Below, piece by piece: positions 53,877 through 61,994 of a stretch of 64,000 nt of DNA. The position numbers and the translations under genes were made by a program. The notes under the pieces are model-generated. The model saw only the letters and a program-made list of their open reading frames with translations. It was not told the origin of the DNA and searched no databases. The first letter of the stretch is position 1; every line of letters starts with the position of its first letter. The DNA comes from an uncultured Saprospiraceae bacterium (GTDB lineage Bacteria > Bacteroidota > Bacteroidia > Chitinophagales > Saprospiraceae): positions 186,001 through 250,000 of the forward strand of contig CALEYL010000011.1 of NCBI GenBank assembly GCA_937926205.1, read 5' to 3'.

Positions 53877-54839
53877 TCAATAGCTTTGAACAAGGTGAAA
53901 ATAAAGCGGCATTCCAAGGGTTATGTTAATGGGAAAAGTAACAGCAAGCGCCATCGGCAGGAATAAACCGGGATTTGCCTGGGGGACTGTTATTTTCATG
54001 GCTGCCGGAACGGCAATATAAGAAGCGCTGGCGGCCAATACAGCAAAAATAAAGCGGTTGCTGATGTCGCTGGTGATCACAGCGCTGAGCAGGGCGAAAA
54101 TACAGCCATTCAATACCGGAATTACAATGGCAAAAGCAAAGGGAAACCACCCGCTGGCTACTAAGGAATTCAATTTTCTGCCACTCAAAACCCCCATGTC
54201 CAATAAAAAAATAGCCAGGAACCCTTTAAAAATATTGTCTGTAAAGGGTTTGATTCCTTCTGCCTGTTTGGCGCTTGCTAAAAAGCCGATGAGTAAACTC
54301 CCCAGGATTAATAAGACGCTGCCGTTTGTCAGAGAGTGTCTGAGTGCCATGCGCTTTTTGATACTCGTGGACGCTTCTTTGTTAAACATTGAAATCAACA
54401 GTAAACCAGCAATAATTGCAGGAGATTCCATCAATGCCATAATGGCCACCATGTGTCCGTGAAGGCTCATTTGTTGGGTCTCCAGATAGGAAACGGCCGT
54501 TACAAAAGTTACGGCACTCACGGAACCATACGCCGCTGCAATTGCTCCCGAGTCAAATAAATTCATTTTCCTTTTGAGAATGAAAAAGGTATAAACGGGA
54601 ATCACCAGGGCCGTGAATATGGCGAACAACATGGACCACGCAATTTCACTTGTAAACGTTTCGTGAGACAACTCCTGGCCTCCACGGAAACCGATGGAAA
54701 ACAACAGGTACAGGGAAATGAACTTTGAAGAATTCGGCGGTATCTCCAGATCGCTTTTCAAATAAACAGCAATAATTCCAAGTATGAAAAAAAGCAGTGC
54801 CGGGTTTGAAAGATTGTCGAATAGCAGGTTTAGGTTCAT
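53877..54839 (-). CDS. sbtA: Sodium-dependent bicarbonate transporter, SbtA family
   Basis: The 320-residue membrane protein has ten predicted helices and begins MNLNLLFDNLSNPALLFFI; motifs include SIGFRGGQEL, AAAYGSVSAVTFVTAVSYL and MALMESPAI, all typical of the SbtA family (Sbt_1). In cyanobacteria SbtA is a high-affinity Na+/bicarbonate symporter. The two upstream small genes and the divergent LysR gene look like its operon and regulator. A transport role in a heterotroph (anaplerotic carboxylation) is inferred. Confidence 0.85.
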   Translation of the reverse strand: MNLNLLFDNLSNPALLFFILGIIAVYLKSDLEIPPNSSKFISLYLLFSIGFRGGQELSHETFTSEIAWSMLFAIFTALVIPVYTFFILKRKMNLFDSGAIAAAYGSVSAVTFVTAVSYLETQQMSLHGHMVAIMALMESPAIIAGLLLISMFNKEASTSIKKRMALRHSLTNGSVLLILGSLLIGFLASAKQAEGIKPFTDNIFKGFLAIFLLDMGVLSGRKLNSLVASGWFPFAFAIVIPVLNGCIFALLSAVITSDISNRFIFAVLAASASYIAVPAAMKITVPQANPGLFLPMALAVTFPINITLGMPLYFHLVQSY

Positions 54840-54889
54840 ATAGGAAAAAGCTTGTTTGGGAAAATGCGGACCTTCTTTCCCCCAGGCCT

Positions 54890-55168
54890 TTATGGCTTGG
54901 ATTCGATGTCTATGGATGCATTGATGACCAGCTTATGGTTGTTTTGCTCTGCCGTTTCAAAAACTTCCTGGAGCTTTTCCTGCATTTCCTTCAAAGCATT
55001 GATCCTTTTCAATGAAGGGTCGTCTTTGGTCCCTAATCTCAATTCATGGCTCAAACATCTGCGCTTGTGGAACTGAATTTTTTCTTCTACCAGCGTCAGG
55101 ATAATCTCTTTGGCGTCAGTTGCGCTGAAAGTACCTTCGATGAGCTTAAATGTGTTTTCTGAATTCAT
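54890..55168 (-). CDS. Conserved small protein encoded upstream of sbtA
   Basis: The 92-residue protein has a helical, charged sequence (KEIILTLVEEKIQFHKRRCL, then SLKRINALKEMQEKLQEVFE) without signal peptide or membrane helix, so it is probably cytoplasmic. I recall similar uncharacterised Bacteroidota proteins with the IxFHK and LKRI elements, but no function. It is not recognisably the PII-like SbtB known from cyanobacteria. Its ATG overlaps the stop of the preceding membrane gene as ATGA, so the genes are translationally coupled. Confidence 0.6.
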   Translation of the reverse strand: MNSENTFKLIEGTFSATDAKEIILTLVEEKIQFHKRRCLSHELRLGTKDDPSLKRINALKEMQEKLQEVFETAEQNNHKLVINASIDIESKP

Positions 55169-55338
55169 TGTACTTCTGTTTTGGATGTATTTTTAATGAA
55201 TAAAAGGCTGCTTATCACAGCTACAGCAACTAGTAGTTTGCTGCTCAAAATGTTGTTGCACTGATAGGCCATTGCCATACAGGCCGCTATGGCGCTAATG
55301 CTTAAAAAAGTGGTTATGTGTATTCTTACAGCGGTCAT
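55165..55338 (-). CDS. Small membrane protein of the sbtA operon
   Basis: The 57-residue product has two hydrophobic helices (about 6-24 and 31-47) and a short polar tail. It begins at the ATG at 55338; the TTG at 55368 would add ten charged residues. The stop overlaps the start of the next gene (ATGA). No family is recognised. Its position as first gene of the sbtA operon, opposite the LysR gene, suggests it works with the transporter. Confidence 0.55.
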   Translation of the reverse strand: MTAVRIHITTFLSISAIAACMAMAYQCNNILSSKLLVAVAVISSLLFIKNTSKTEVQ

Positions 55339-55399
55339 GTTTGGTTGCTTTTTTATTTCGCGGGGCAAAACTGCATATTTTGAATCATTTGCTTTTATT

Positions 55400-55407
55400 T
55401 ATCTTTG
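55400..55407 (+). promoter_or_regulatory. Bacteroidota -7 box for the LysR gene
   Basis: TATCTTTG matches TAnnTTTG exactly, 25 bases before the ATG at 55432, giving a very short leader. Confidence 0.5.
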
Positions 55408-55416
55408 TAATGAAAA

Positions 55417-55435
55417 TCATAAATAATTTTTATGA
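55417..55435. promoter_or_regulatory. Dyad-symmetric candidate LysR operator over the lysR start codon
   Basis: TCATAAA (55417-55423) and TTTATGA (55429-55435) form an inverted repeat that includes the ATG at 55432. LysR-type regulators bind such dyads and often repress their own gene. This is a candidate only. Confidence 0.4.
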
Positions 55436-56355
55436 ATTATACCTTGAACCAGCTTCAGATCTTTCTGAAAATCACTCAGACACAGAGTGTTACCAAGGCA
55501 GCAGATGAGCTTCATCTGACACAACCTGCCATTTCAATACAGCTAAAAAATTTTCAGGCACAGTTTGAAATTCCACTCACAGAGGTAGTAGGAAGGAAGA
55601 TATACATCACTGATTTTGGAAAGGAGATAGCAGAAGCGGCCGAAAATATTTTGAATCAGGTCCACGCCATTAATTTCAAAACGCTCGCTTACAAGGGGCA
55701 GTTAACAGGCAGGTTAAAGATTTCGGTAGTATCAACCGGGAAATATGTCATGCCGTATTTTCTGTCGGGTTTTATCAGACAACACCCCGGAATTGAATTG
55801 GTGATGGACGTAACGAATAAAAACAGGGTGATTGAGAGTCTGGAAAACAATGAAGTAGATTTTTCTTTGGTTTCCCTCTTGCCCGTTGCCCTAAACATAG
55901 AACAGTTGGATTTGCTTCAAAATAAATTGTTCCTGGTCGGGAACGCTGAACAAAAGCTGAAAAAAACGCGGGACATTCAGGAACGCTTTAAAGACTTGCC
56001 GCTGATTTTTAGAGAGAAAGGCTCCGGAACGCGGCAAACCATGGAGGATTTTATCGTGCGCAACAACATTCCTGTCCGGAAAAGGATGGAGTTGACTTCC
56101 AATGAAGCCGTAAAACAGGCACTGATGGCTGGTTTGGGGTATTCCATTATGCCATTAATTGGCATTAAGAATGAATTGCTGAACGGAGATCTGCGGATTG
56201 TCCCGGTTAAAGGACTGCCAATCCAAACGGTATGGTCATTAATTTGGTTGAAAGGAAAAAAACACGCTCCAGTAGCCAAAGCCTACCTGAATTACCTGGA
56301 AAAAGAAAAGGCTAATATTGTCCATGGGCGATTTGATTGGTATGAGCACTATTAG
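55432..56355 (+). CDS. LysR-type transcriptional regulator
   Basis: The 307-residue protein has the N-terminal winged helix (residues 1-60; SVTKAADELHLTQPAISIQLKNFQ) and a periplasmic-binding-like effector domain (about 90-295). It is divergent from the sbtA operon, the same arrangement as the CmpR/CcmR-type regulators of carbon uptake in cyanobacteria, and it may respond to a carbon-metabolism signal. It converges on lgt with 37 bases between stops. Confidence 0.88.
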   Translation: MNYTLNQLQIFLKITQTQSVTKAADELHLTQPAISIQLKNFQAQFEIPLTEVVGRKIYITDFGKEIAEAAENILNQVHAINFKTLAYKGQLTGRLKISVVSTGKYVMPYFLSGFIRQHPGIELVMDVTNKNRVIESLENNEVDFSLVSLLPVALNIEQLDLLQNKLFLVGNAEQKLKKTRDIQERFKDLPLIFREKGSGTRQTMEDFIVRNNIPVRKRMELTSNEAVKQALMAGLGYSIMPLIGIKNELLNGDLRIVPVKGLPIQTVWSLIWLKGKKHAPVAKAYLNYLEKEKANIVHGRFDWYEHY

Positions 56356-56392
56356 TGGCAACACCTTGCCCCGGGAACAATTCCTGCTCCCC

Positions 56393-57544
56393 TTACTTCC
56401 GATTCTTCCGCCACAGCCAAATCATTCCGCTTATACCGGTAATAAACAAGAGCGTGGCAATAATCTCCGCCTGCGTAGCCTGAAGGAAGCTCAGGTCGTA
56501 TTTGCCGTTTACCCGGATTTTTTCGATCCAAAAGCGCTCCATGCCGTTGAGGGCGAGGTAGAGGAAGAAAACCATGCCCGCAATTTTGAGCCGTTTCCGA
56601 ACGGACCAGAGGATCCCGCCAATGCTAAAAGCCATGATCGTTTCGTAGAGCGGGGTAGGGTAGACGGCTTCTGCTAGGTGCTTGCAATAGCGGAAGGTAC
56701 AATCATCCAGTGCAATGCCCTCGTTCAGGATGTTGTGGGGATAATCAAAGCTCCACAGCCAGCCAGGCATAAACCACCACGAAGGTTGCGCTGAAGCCAC
56801 GATGCCCCAGTCGCCGTCGCCGGAAAAATGACAGCCCAGGCGCCCGACGCCATAAGCAATGATGAGTGCCGGAGCAACGGCATCCAATACCGGAATCAGG
56901 GGGATGCGGTTGCGGCGCAAAAACCAGCTTACGGCAATAAAACCACCGATGAGCCCGCCATAAATGGTGAGTCCGCTGCCGGAAAAAACCGTTTTTGCAG
57001 GATGTTGAAGAAAGGTGGAAAAATCTTCGAAAATATAAAAAAGCTTGGCGCCAAGAACGCCGGAAATGGCTGCGATGAGGGTAATTTCCCCGATGCGGTC
57101 GTGCGGGTAAGCTTCTACTGTCCGTACTTCTGGTTCTGTATGCTGTATGCGCCGGGCCTCTACCCATTTTAAGCCTGCAAAAATGAGGGCTCCAAGGATC
57201 CCGCCAACCCAGCTTCCGGCGAGGGACAGCAATACTTCGTCGGCACTGCGTTGCAATTGCCCAAAGTGCTGCACCGCGTACAGACCTTTGAAGCCAAGCA
57301 CAAATCCGAATATGGCATTATAGACATAGTCTTTCCACTCCGGTTTTTTTCCTTCCGTTTTTTCGATAAGCTTCGGCGTAAAAATGCCTTCTGCCGCTTT
57401 TCTGCGCAACTCCCAATACAGTATCTGAGAGGCGGAAAGGATCGCGAGCACGAGGAAAAGTCCGTATGTTTTGAAAATAGAGGTCCAGTTATCAGGCTGT
57501 GTGCCAAACAGATCGTGAAAAAAGTAGGAAAGATCCGGATACAT
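56393..57544 (-). CDS. lgt: Prolipoprotein diacylglyceryl transferase
   Basis: The 383-residue membrane protein has the Lgt fold with eight or more helices, the GLTIYGGLIGGFIAVSW region and the signature-like YGVGRLGCHFSGDGDWG, a variant of the GRxGNFxNGE pattern. It transfers a diacylglyceryl group from phosphatidylglycerol to the lipobox Cys of prolipoproteins. It is longer than E. coli Lgt (291) by an N-terminal extension, common in this phylum. Downstream of gldD on the same strand, with an 87-base gap. Confidence 0.85.
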   Translation of the reverse strand: MYPDLSYFFHDLFGTQPDNWTSIFKTYGLFLVLAILSASQILYWELRRKAAEGIFTPKLIEKTEGKKPEWKDYVYNAIFGFVLGFKGLYAVQHFGQLQRSADEVLLSLAGSWVGGILGALIFAGLKWVEARRIQHTEPEVRTVEAYPHDRIGEITLIAAISGVLGAKLFYIFEDFSTFLQHPAKTVFSGSGLTIYGGLIGGFIAVSWFLRRNRIPLIPVLDAVAPALIIAYGVGRLGCHFSGDGDWGIVASAQPSWWFMPGWLWSFDYPHNILNEGIALDDCTFRYCKHLAEAVYPTPLYETIMAFSIGGILWSVRKRLKIAGMVFFLYLALNGMERFWIEKIRVNGKYDLSFLQATQAEIIATLLFITGISGMIWLWRKNRK

Positions 57545-57588
57545 AGCTTAAGGGTTCAGGCCCCGAGGGGAGGGCAGTTAGTTGGATA

Positions 57589-57623
57589 AAGTGAGGCTGT
57601 GAACTGAAGTCACGACCTCACTT
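57589..57623 (-). terminator. Candidate terminator after gldD
   Basis: AAGTGAGG at 57589-57596 pairs perfectly with CCTCACTT at 57616-57623. The T run is short, so confidence is modest. Confidence 0.45.
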
Positions 57624-57631
57624 GTGGAAAG

Positions 57632-58252
57632 TTAGTCATTCCATTTCAGGGTTTCAATCATTTTCAACACATCTTCTTCTACAAATTCATAAACCGGCGC
57701 CAGCGAATCGGGGCGTGCCTGGGTATTGAAATAAAGCGCTCCCCGGAGGAAGTGGCGCGTATTGTCAGACAGGTAAAACTGAATAGGGGATGCCGCCGGC
57801 CCGTCTATCCTGAAGATGAACCCACTGACGCCTCCGGGGCGGCTAACCGGGATTTCTTCGACCGAGTTGGCTCGTTTCTTGTGCCAGTCCATCAATTCAA
57901 AAGCGTCTGCTTTCAGCTGGTTAAATGTATTTTTCTTATCAATCGGAGAATAGGTACAATACACCCGGCTGTCAAAAGCCGGAATGTAAACGTCAAACCA
58001 GCAGGGATGGGCAGGGCGTTCTTCAAAAAAAGTGGTATCCTGCTGGATTTCAGCATAAACCGGGTACTCGAAAGTGAAGTTGCAATAATCCTTGTCGAAA
58101 GCCTGATATGCCTTTTGAGGATAAACGACTTTAGGGTAGCCGCGCGGTTTTGGAATAAATGGCGTCTCATCGCCGCAGGCTGTCAAAAGGATAGAAAGGG
58201 TTAAAATCCCGGGGATAATTTTGCCGAATGGCCAAAACATAAGCTTGTACAT
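57632..58252 (-). CDS. gldD: Gliding-motility lipoprotein GldD
   Basis: The 206-residue protein has a lipobox with Cys26 (SILLTAC) and family motifs PKPRGYPKVVYP, FTFEYPVYAEI, ASPIQFYLSDNTRHFLRGALYF and the terminal LKMIETLKWND. GldD is a periplasmic or outer-membrane lipoprotein needed for gliding in Flavobacterium and linked to the T9SS. An alternative ATG at 58240 is possible. It is divergent from xerD with boxes at 58281 and 58314. Confidence 0.88.
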   Translation of the reverse strand: MYKLMFWPFGKIIPGILTLSILLTACGDETPFIPKPRGYPKVVYPQKAYQAFDKDYCNFTFEYPVYAEIQQDTTFFEERPAHPCWFDVYIPAFDSRVYCTYSPIDKKNTFNQLKADAFELMDWHKKRANSVEEIPVSRPGGVSGFIFRIDGPAASPIQFYLSDNTRHFLRGALYFNTQARPDSLAPVYEFVEEDVLKMIETLKWND

Positions 58253-58280
58253 TAGTCAACGTTGCTTTTGAGTGTAACTG

Positions 58281-58288
58281 CAAAGCTA
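58281..58288 (-). promoter_or_regulatory. Bacteroidota -7 box for gldD
   Basis: CAAAGCTA reads TAGCTTTG on the minus strand, an exact TAnnTTTG match, 29 bases upstream of the ATG. Confidence 0.55.
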
Positions 58289-58313
58289 ACGCTTTCGATT
58301 GCGCTTTATTCTT

Positions 58314-58321
58314 TATTTTTG
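58314..58321 (+). promoter_or_regulatory. Bacteroidota -7 box for xerD
   Basis: TATTTTTG matches TAnnTTTG exactly, 20 bases before the ATG at 58342. It leaves room for only a very short leader and excludes an upstream TTG at 58330 in practice. Confidence 0.55.
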
Positions 58322-58341
58322 CGGCCAAATTGGATGCAAGG

Positions 58342-59253
58342 ATGAACTGGCAACCTACTCTCAATGGTTTCAAGGCTTTTATGATGCTGGAGCGCGCGCT
58401 GTCGGAGCATACGATAGAAGCCTACCTTGGCGATGTAGGCAAGCTGGCTACGTATCTTTCGCTTCAGGGTCAGGAATTGAGTCCGGCTCAGGTAGAAACA
58501 GCACAACTGGAAGCATTCATATTCTGGCTGAATGGCCTGGGCCTGGGCGCCCGTTCGCAGGCGAGAATCCTGTCGGCACTGAAAACTTTTTTCAAGTACC
58601 TGCTGACAGAAGATCTGATCCACGTCAATCCGGCAGAAACGCTGGAAGGACCGCGTCTCGAACGCCACATTCCGGAGGTGCTTTCTTACGAAGAAATTCA
58701 GCGGATGCTGGCCTCGATAGACCTGAGTGAAGCCCAGGGCACACGTAACCGGGCCATGCTGGAAACCCTTTATGCGTGCGGACTGCGCGTCAGCGAACTG
58801 ACCAACCTGCGTTTGACCAACCTCTTTCTGGAAGTTGGGTTTATTAAGGTTATCGGCAAAGGAAACAAAGAAAGAATCGTACCCATTGGCGAAGAAGCCA
58901 TTAAGCACATCCACTTTTACGAGCAGGGGGTGCGGCGTTTGCAAAAAGATATCAAAAAAGGCAGTGAAAACATCCTCTTTCTAAATCGCCGGGGTGGAAA
59001 ACTCAGCCGCATTATGGTTTTTATGATTGTGAAGGACTGCGCCCAAAAAGCCGGTATTGAAAAGAATGTCAGTCCGCACACATTTCGGCATTCCTTTGCC
59101 ACCCATCTGATAGAGGGCGGCGCCGACCTCAAAGCCGTTCAGGACATGTTGGGGCACGAATCCATCCTGACGACCGAAATTTACACGCACCTGGACACAG
59201 CCTATTTGCGGGACACGGTGTTGAGTTACCACCCTTTGTACCGGAGGGAGTGA
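58342..59253 (+). CDS. xerD: Site-specific tyrosine recombinase XerD
   Basis: The 303-residue protein has the SAM-like N-terminal domain and the catalytic residues R149, K173, H246, R249, H272 and Y281 (ACGLRVSEL, PHTFRHSFATH, LGHESILTTEIYTHL). Length and layout match XerC/XerD, which resolve chromosome dimers at dif. It lies next to gldD as a single chromosomal gene and has no integrase-like surroundings. No dif site was recognised. Confidence 0.9.
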   Translation: MNWQPTLNGFKAFMMLERALSEHTIEAYLGDVGKLATYLSLQGQELSPAQVETAQLEAFIFWLNGLGLGARSQARILSALKTFFKYLLTEDLIHVNPAETLEGPRLERHIPEVLSYEEIQRMLASIDLSEAQGTRNRAMLETLYACGLRVSELTNLRLTNLFLEVGFIKVIGKGNKERIVPIGEEAIKHIHFYEQGVRRLQKDIKKGSENILFLNRRGGKLSRIMVFMIVKDCAQKAGIEKNVSPHTFRHSFATHLIEGGADLKAVQDMLGHESILTTEIYTHLDTAYLRDTVLSYHPLYRRE

Positions 59254-59380
59254 TTTGATGACCCCGCCTGGGCGGGACAAGTTTTGAAAAGATGAAGATG
59301 CGGACAGCCAGAAACACATAAATATGAACCCAATTGGCCACAAACTGTTTGACCATAACATTACTCAACGACCATAAACA

Positions 59381-60481
59381 ATGATCAAAGAATTTCATGC
59401 CCTCACGGTGAAAGCCGTTCGAAAAGAAACAGAAGACGCGGTTTCATTGCTGTTTGAAGTACCTGAATCTTTAAAAGAAACTTTTCAATACACACAGGGT
59501 CAGTATCTTACGCTTAAATTGCAAATCAATAACCAGGAAGTTCGCAGGGCCTATTCGATGTGCAGCAGCCCCCTGGAAGACCATCTTGCCGTTACCGTAA
59601 AGCGCGTCAAAAAAGGCCTGGTTTCCAATTACCTGAACGATAAAGTGTCTGCGGGACAAAGCATCGAAGTTTACCCGCCCGAAGGGCGCTTTTTCACCCC
59701 GCTTGATCCCGGAAATCGCAAAACTTATTTTCTCATTGGCGCCGGCAGCGGCATCACGCCCCTCTATTCCATCATAAAAACCGTGTTGGAAGAGGAGCCG
59801 ATGAGTTTCATCTACCTGCTTTACGGCAACCGCAGCGAAGACAGCATCCTGTTCAAAGAAGGCCTTGATGAATTGGAGCAACGCTATGCGGAACAGCTGA
59901 AAGTGGTGCATGTACTGAGCCAGCCCAGGCGCGAGAAAGGCAAAGGCATGTTGGGTATGTTCAGCAAAGGCGCCGCAACCTGGGACGGCAGAACGGGGCG
60001 CATTGATGCCAAACACATTGCCTGGTTTCTCGAAACGCACCCACAGCGCGGCAAAGAAGCGGAGTACTTCCTCTGTGGACCCGGGGCTCTGATTGAAACC
60101 GCGGAAGCAACCCTGTTGTCACGGGGCATCGACAAAAAACGCATTCACGCCGAGCGCTTCTCTTCTGCCGTACCCGGCGACAATACCGGGAAAAGCTCCG
60201 GCGCAGCCGGCAATGTGGTGGTTCATTTGCGCCAGAAACGCGTTGAAGTGGCTGTTCCTGCCGGAAAAACAATTCTGTCAACCCTGATAGACGCCCGCTA
60301 CGATCCGCCCTATTCCTGTACTTCCGGCGCCTGCTCGACCTGTATCGCCCGCCTGCTGAACGGAAAAGTAACCATGGATGCCTGCTATGCTCTTGACGAA
60401 GAAGAAGTGGCGCAGGGGTATATCCTTACGTGTCAGTCGCACCCGGACGGAGAAGGGGTGGAGATTACTTATGATGTGTGA
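59381..60481 (+). CDS. FNR-type flavoprotein with C-terminal [2Fe-2S] ferredoxin domain
   Basis: The 366-residue protein has an FAD domain (RAYSMCSSP near residue 60), an NAD(P)H domain (FLIGAGSGITPLYSI, then CGPGALIE) and a plant-type ferredoxin domain with Cys pattern C-x4-C-x2-C (SCTSGACSTCIARLL, and a later LTCQ). It resembles the reductase of ring-hydroxylating or phenylacetyl-CoA oxygenases (PaaK type), but no oxygenase gene is here. The partner may be elsewhere. It stands alone. Confidence 0.85.
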   Translation: MIKEFHALTVKAVRKETEDAVSLLFEVPESLKETFQYTQGQYLTLKLQINNQEVRRAYSMCSSPLEDHLAVTVKRVKKGLVSNYLNDKVSAGQSIEVYPPEGRFFTPLDPGNRKTYFLIGAGSGITPLYSIIKTVLEEEPMSFIYLLYGNRSEDSILFKEGLDELEQRYAEQLKVVHVLSQPRREKGKGMLGMFSKGAATWDGRTGRIDAKHIAWFLETHPQRGKEAEYFLCGPGALIETAEATLLSRGIDKKRIHAERFSSAVPGDNTGKSSGAAGNVVVHLRQKRVEVAVPAGKTILSTLIDARYDPPYSCTSGACSTCIARLLNGKVTMDACYALDEEEVAQGYILTCQSHPDGEGVEITYDV

Positions 60482-60563
60482 GGGAGCTATAGCAACAACA
60501 ACGGAGGTTATTTCTGTATGGCAACCAGAGTGGCATGGAAAATAGCGCAAAGGGGTAAAAAAC

Positions 60564-60589
60564 AAAAAGGCCAGCGTAAAACGCTGACC
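60564..60589 (-). terminator. Terminator of tRNA-Gln
   Basis: On the minus strand GGTCAGCGT (60581-60589) pairs with ACGCTGGCC (60569-60577) including one G-U pair, then a T run (60564-60568). A T run also follows on the plus strand, so it may also stop the FNR-gene transcript. Confidence 0.75.
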
Positions 60590-60596
60590 TTTTTTG

Positions 60597-60667
60597 TAGA
60601 CCCACAAGGATTCGAACCTAGACGAACAGAACCAAAATCTGGTGTGCTACCATTACACTATGGGTCT
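60597..60667 (-). tRNA. tRNA-Gln (anticodon TTG)
   Basis: On the minus strand AGACCCA and TGGGTCT form a perfect seven-base acceptor stem (60661-60667 with 60598-60604). The D arm GTGTAATGGTAGCAC, anticodon loop TTTTGGT with anticodon TTG, and the T arm with GGTTCGAATCC are clear. One pair of the anticodon stem is mismatched (C27 with U43). The CCA end is not encoded. Confidence 0.95.
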
Positions 60668-60809
60668 TTGTGGCATTAAAAATGCCGCTGCTGTTTAAAG
60701 CGATGCAAAATTACAACAAAAGGTAAAATGAAAAAGGTTCCGGCGAAAAAAATTAATAAAACTGCGATATTTTTTTCCGGCCTTCCTTAAAAGGGGCTTG
60801 AAGGGGTAA

Positions 60810-60851
60810 CTAAAAACGCCGGTGCGTCTGATGGAGCGCCGGCGTTTTTAG
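60810..60851 (-). terminator. Terminator after the TraR/DksA-like gene
   Basis: CTAAAAACGCCGG at 60810-60822 is exactly complementary to 60839-60851. The T run lies within the outer stem on both strands, so it can act for the minus-strand gene. Confidence 0.75.
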
Positions 60852-60875
60852 TATAGATGACAAAGAAAGGAAAGA

Positions 60876-61550
60876 CTAGTAGTCGTCCGACATTTTATCT
60901 TCATCGCTGAAGTTGTCGAAGTCGATTTCTTCGTTGTCGGAGATGTCGTCGTCGTCTTTATCGTAATCGAAATCAATATCATTGAATTCGCGGTCAAAAT
61001 CGATGTCGTCGTCGTCTTTGGCTGCAGGCTTGGCTGCCGCATTACCCGAAGAAGACTTTTTAATCACTTTGGTGATGATCTTTGGCGTAGCTGTTGCAGG
61101 CGTCTCAGATTCTGCCTTTTGGATATAAGGCGTTTTGGTGATCTTCGTGATGGTCTTTTCGTCCGTTTGTTTCTGCTCTTCGTTTTTCGCCAGCACGCTT
61201 TTGGTGGTGGTCGGAACAGCCAGCAAGCGGCGTTTGTCAATCAGATCGCCTGTCACAATACAAATCCCGTAGGTTTTGTTTTTGATTCTGACGAGTGCAT
61301 TTTCCAGATCCTGGATATATTTTCGTTGGCGGATGGCCATCGTATTGAGCATCTCCACTTCATTGTTGATGCTGCTGTCATCCATCCAGTCGCCTCCGTG
61401 TTCGTCGCCGGTGTTTTCAGTGATTTCCCATATTTGCTCCTGGAGCTGCTGGAGTTGTTCGCGAGAATTTTCCAGTTTTGTTGTAATAAGGGTCTTGAAT
61501 TCCGCCAGTTCTTCGTCGGAGTATCTGCTCGTTCCGGATATTTCAGACAT
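60876..61550 (-). CDS. TraR/DksA-like protein with long acidic C-terminal tail
   Basis: The 224-residue protein begins with the TraR/DksA coiled-coil region (RYSDEELAEFKTLITTKLEN, to about residue 90) with the tip-like segment GDWMDDSSINNEVEMLN. The zinc-finger area is reduced: YGICIVTGDLIDKRRLLAVP keeps one Cys only. The last 60 residues are a run of Asp, Glu, Phe and Ile (DDDDIDFDREFNDIDFDYDKD). DksA binds RNA polymerase and works with ppGpp; a similar role is inferred. The tail is not part of the family. Confidence 0.75.
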   Translation of the reverse strand: MSEISGTSRYSDEELAEFKTLITTKLENSREQLQQLQEQIWEITENTGDEHGGDWMDDSSINNEVEMLNTMAIRQRKYIQDLENALVRIKNKTYGICIVTGDLIDKRRLLAVPTTTKSVLAKNEEQKQTDEKTITKITKTPYIQKAESETPATATPKIITKVIKKSSSGNAAAKPAAKDDDDIDFDREFNDIDFDYDKDDDDISDNEEIDFDNFSDEDKMSDDY

Positions 61551-61772
61551 GGCTTGTCTTGTTTTGATGTAAGATAAAAGTAAAATAAAAATGGCAACCT
61601 ATCTTCCAAACAAATCGATTGCGTTTGGCAACAGGCGCCAAATTTTAGCGCGAAATTAATTATTTTTTATACTCCGTCGAGAAGATTTTTTTTGAAGCAC
61701 ATTTTAGGCAGGACAGAGCGAGCGTCGTACGCCGGAAAATATCCGGCGCACGCACATTCTAAAAGCAACTTT

Positions 61773-61994
61773 TTAGAATTGAAACAAGCTTCCTAGGCGT
61801 TGCAGCAGCGGTTTGCGTCTGCGTGGCTTTTCAAGGACTTCCTTTTGATCTTTATCAGCAAAAGGTTTGGCCTGAGTCAGGTCGTTCAATTGCCCTTCGG
61901 CATTCAAAGCAACATAAGGTTGCATTTCTTCTCCGCAAAACTCTTCGAACCCTTCGGAGAAATTTCGCTCTTTCGTACTTTTTAAGGCAGGCAT
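61773..61994 (-). CDS. Small hypothetical protein
   Basis: An open frame of 73 codons (start ATG at 61994, stop TAA at 61773) encodes a charged soluble peptide that ends RRRKPLLQRLGSLFQF. It has no signal peptide, helix pair or known motif. It lies on the same strand as the TraR/DksA-like gene, with a gap of 222 bases holding an inverted repeat (GCCGGA..TCCGGC near 61733-61750). It may not be expressed. Confidence 0.35.
   Translation of the reverse strand: MPALKSTKERNFSEGFEEFCGEEMQPYVALNAEGQLNDLTQAKPFADKDQKEVLEKPRRRKPLLQRLGSLFQF

Noticed and set aside
53877..56355. The 92-residue protein as a PII-like SbtB
   Set aside because: It has no PII T-loop or ferredoxin-like pattern that I can see and is mainly helical.
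58342..59253. Possibility that the tyrosine recombinase is an integron or phage integrase
   Set aside because: Length, residue order and the chromosomal setting next to gldD match XerD; no att sites, cassettes or phage genes are present.
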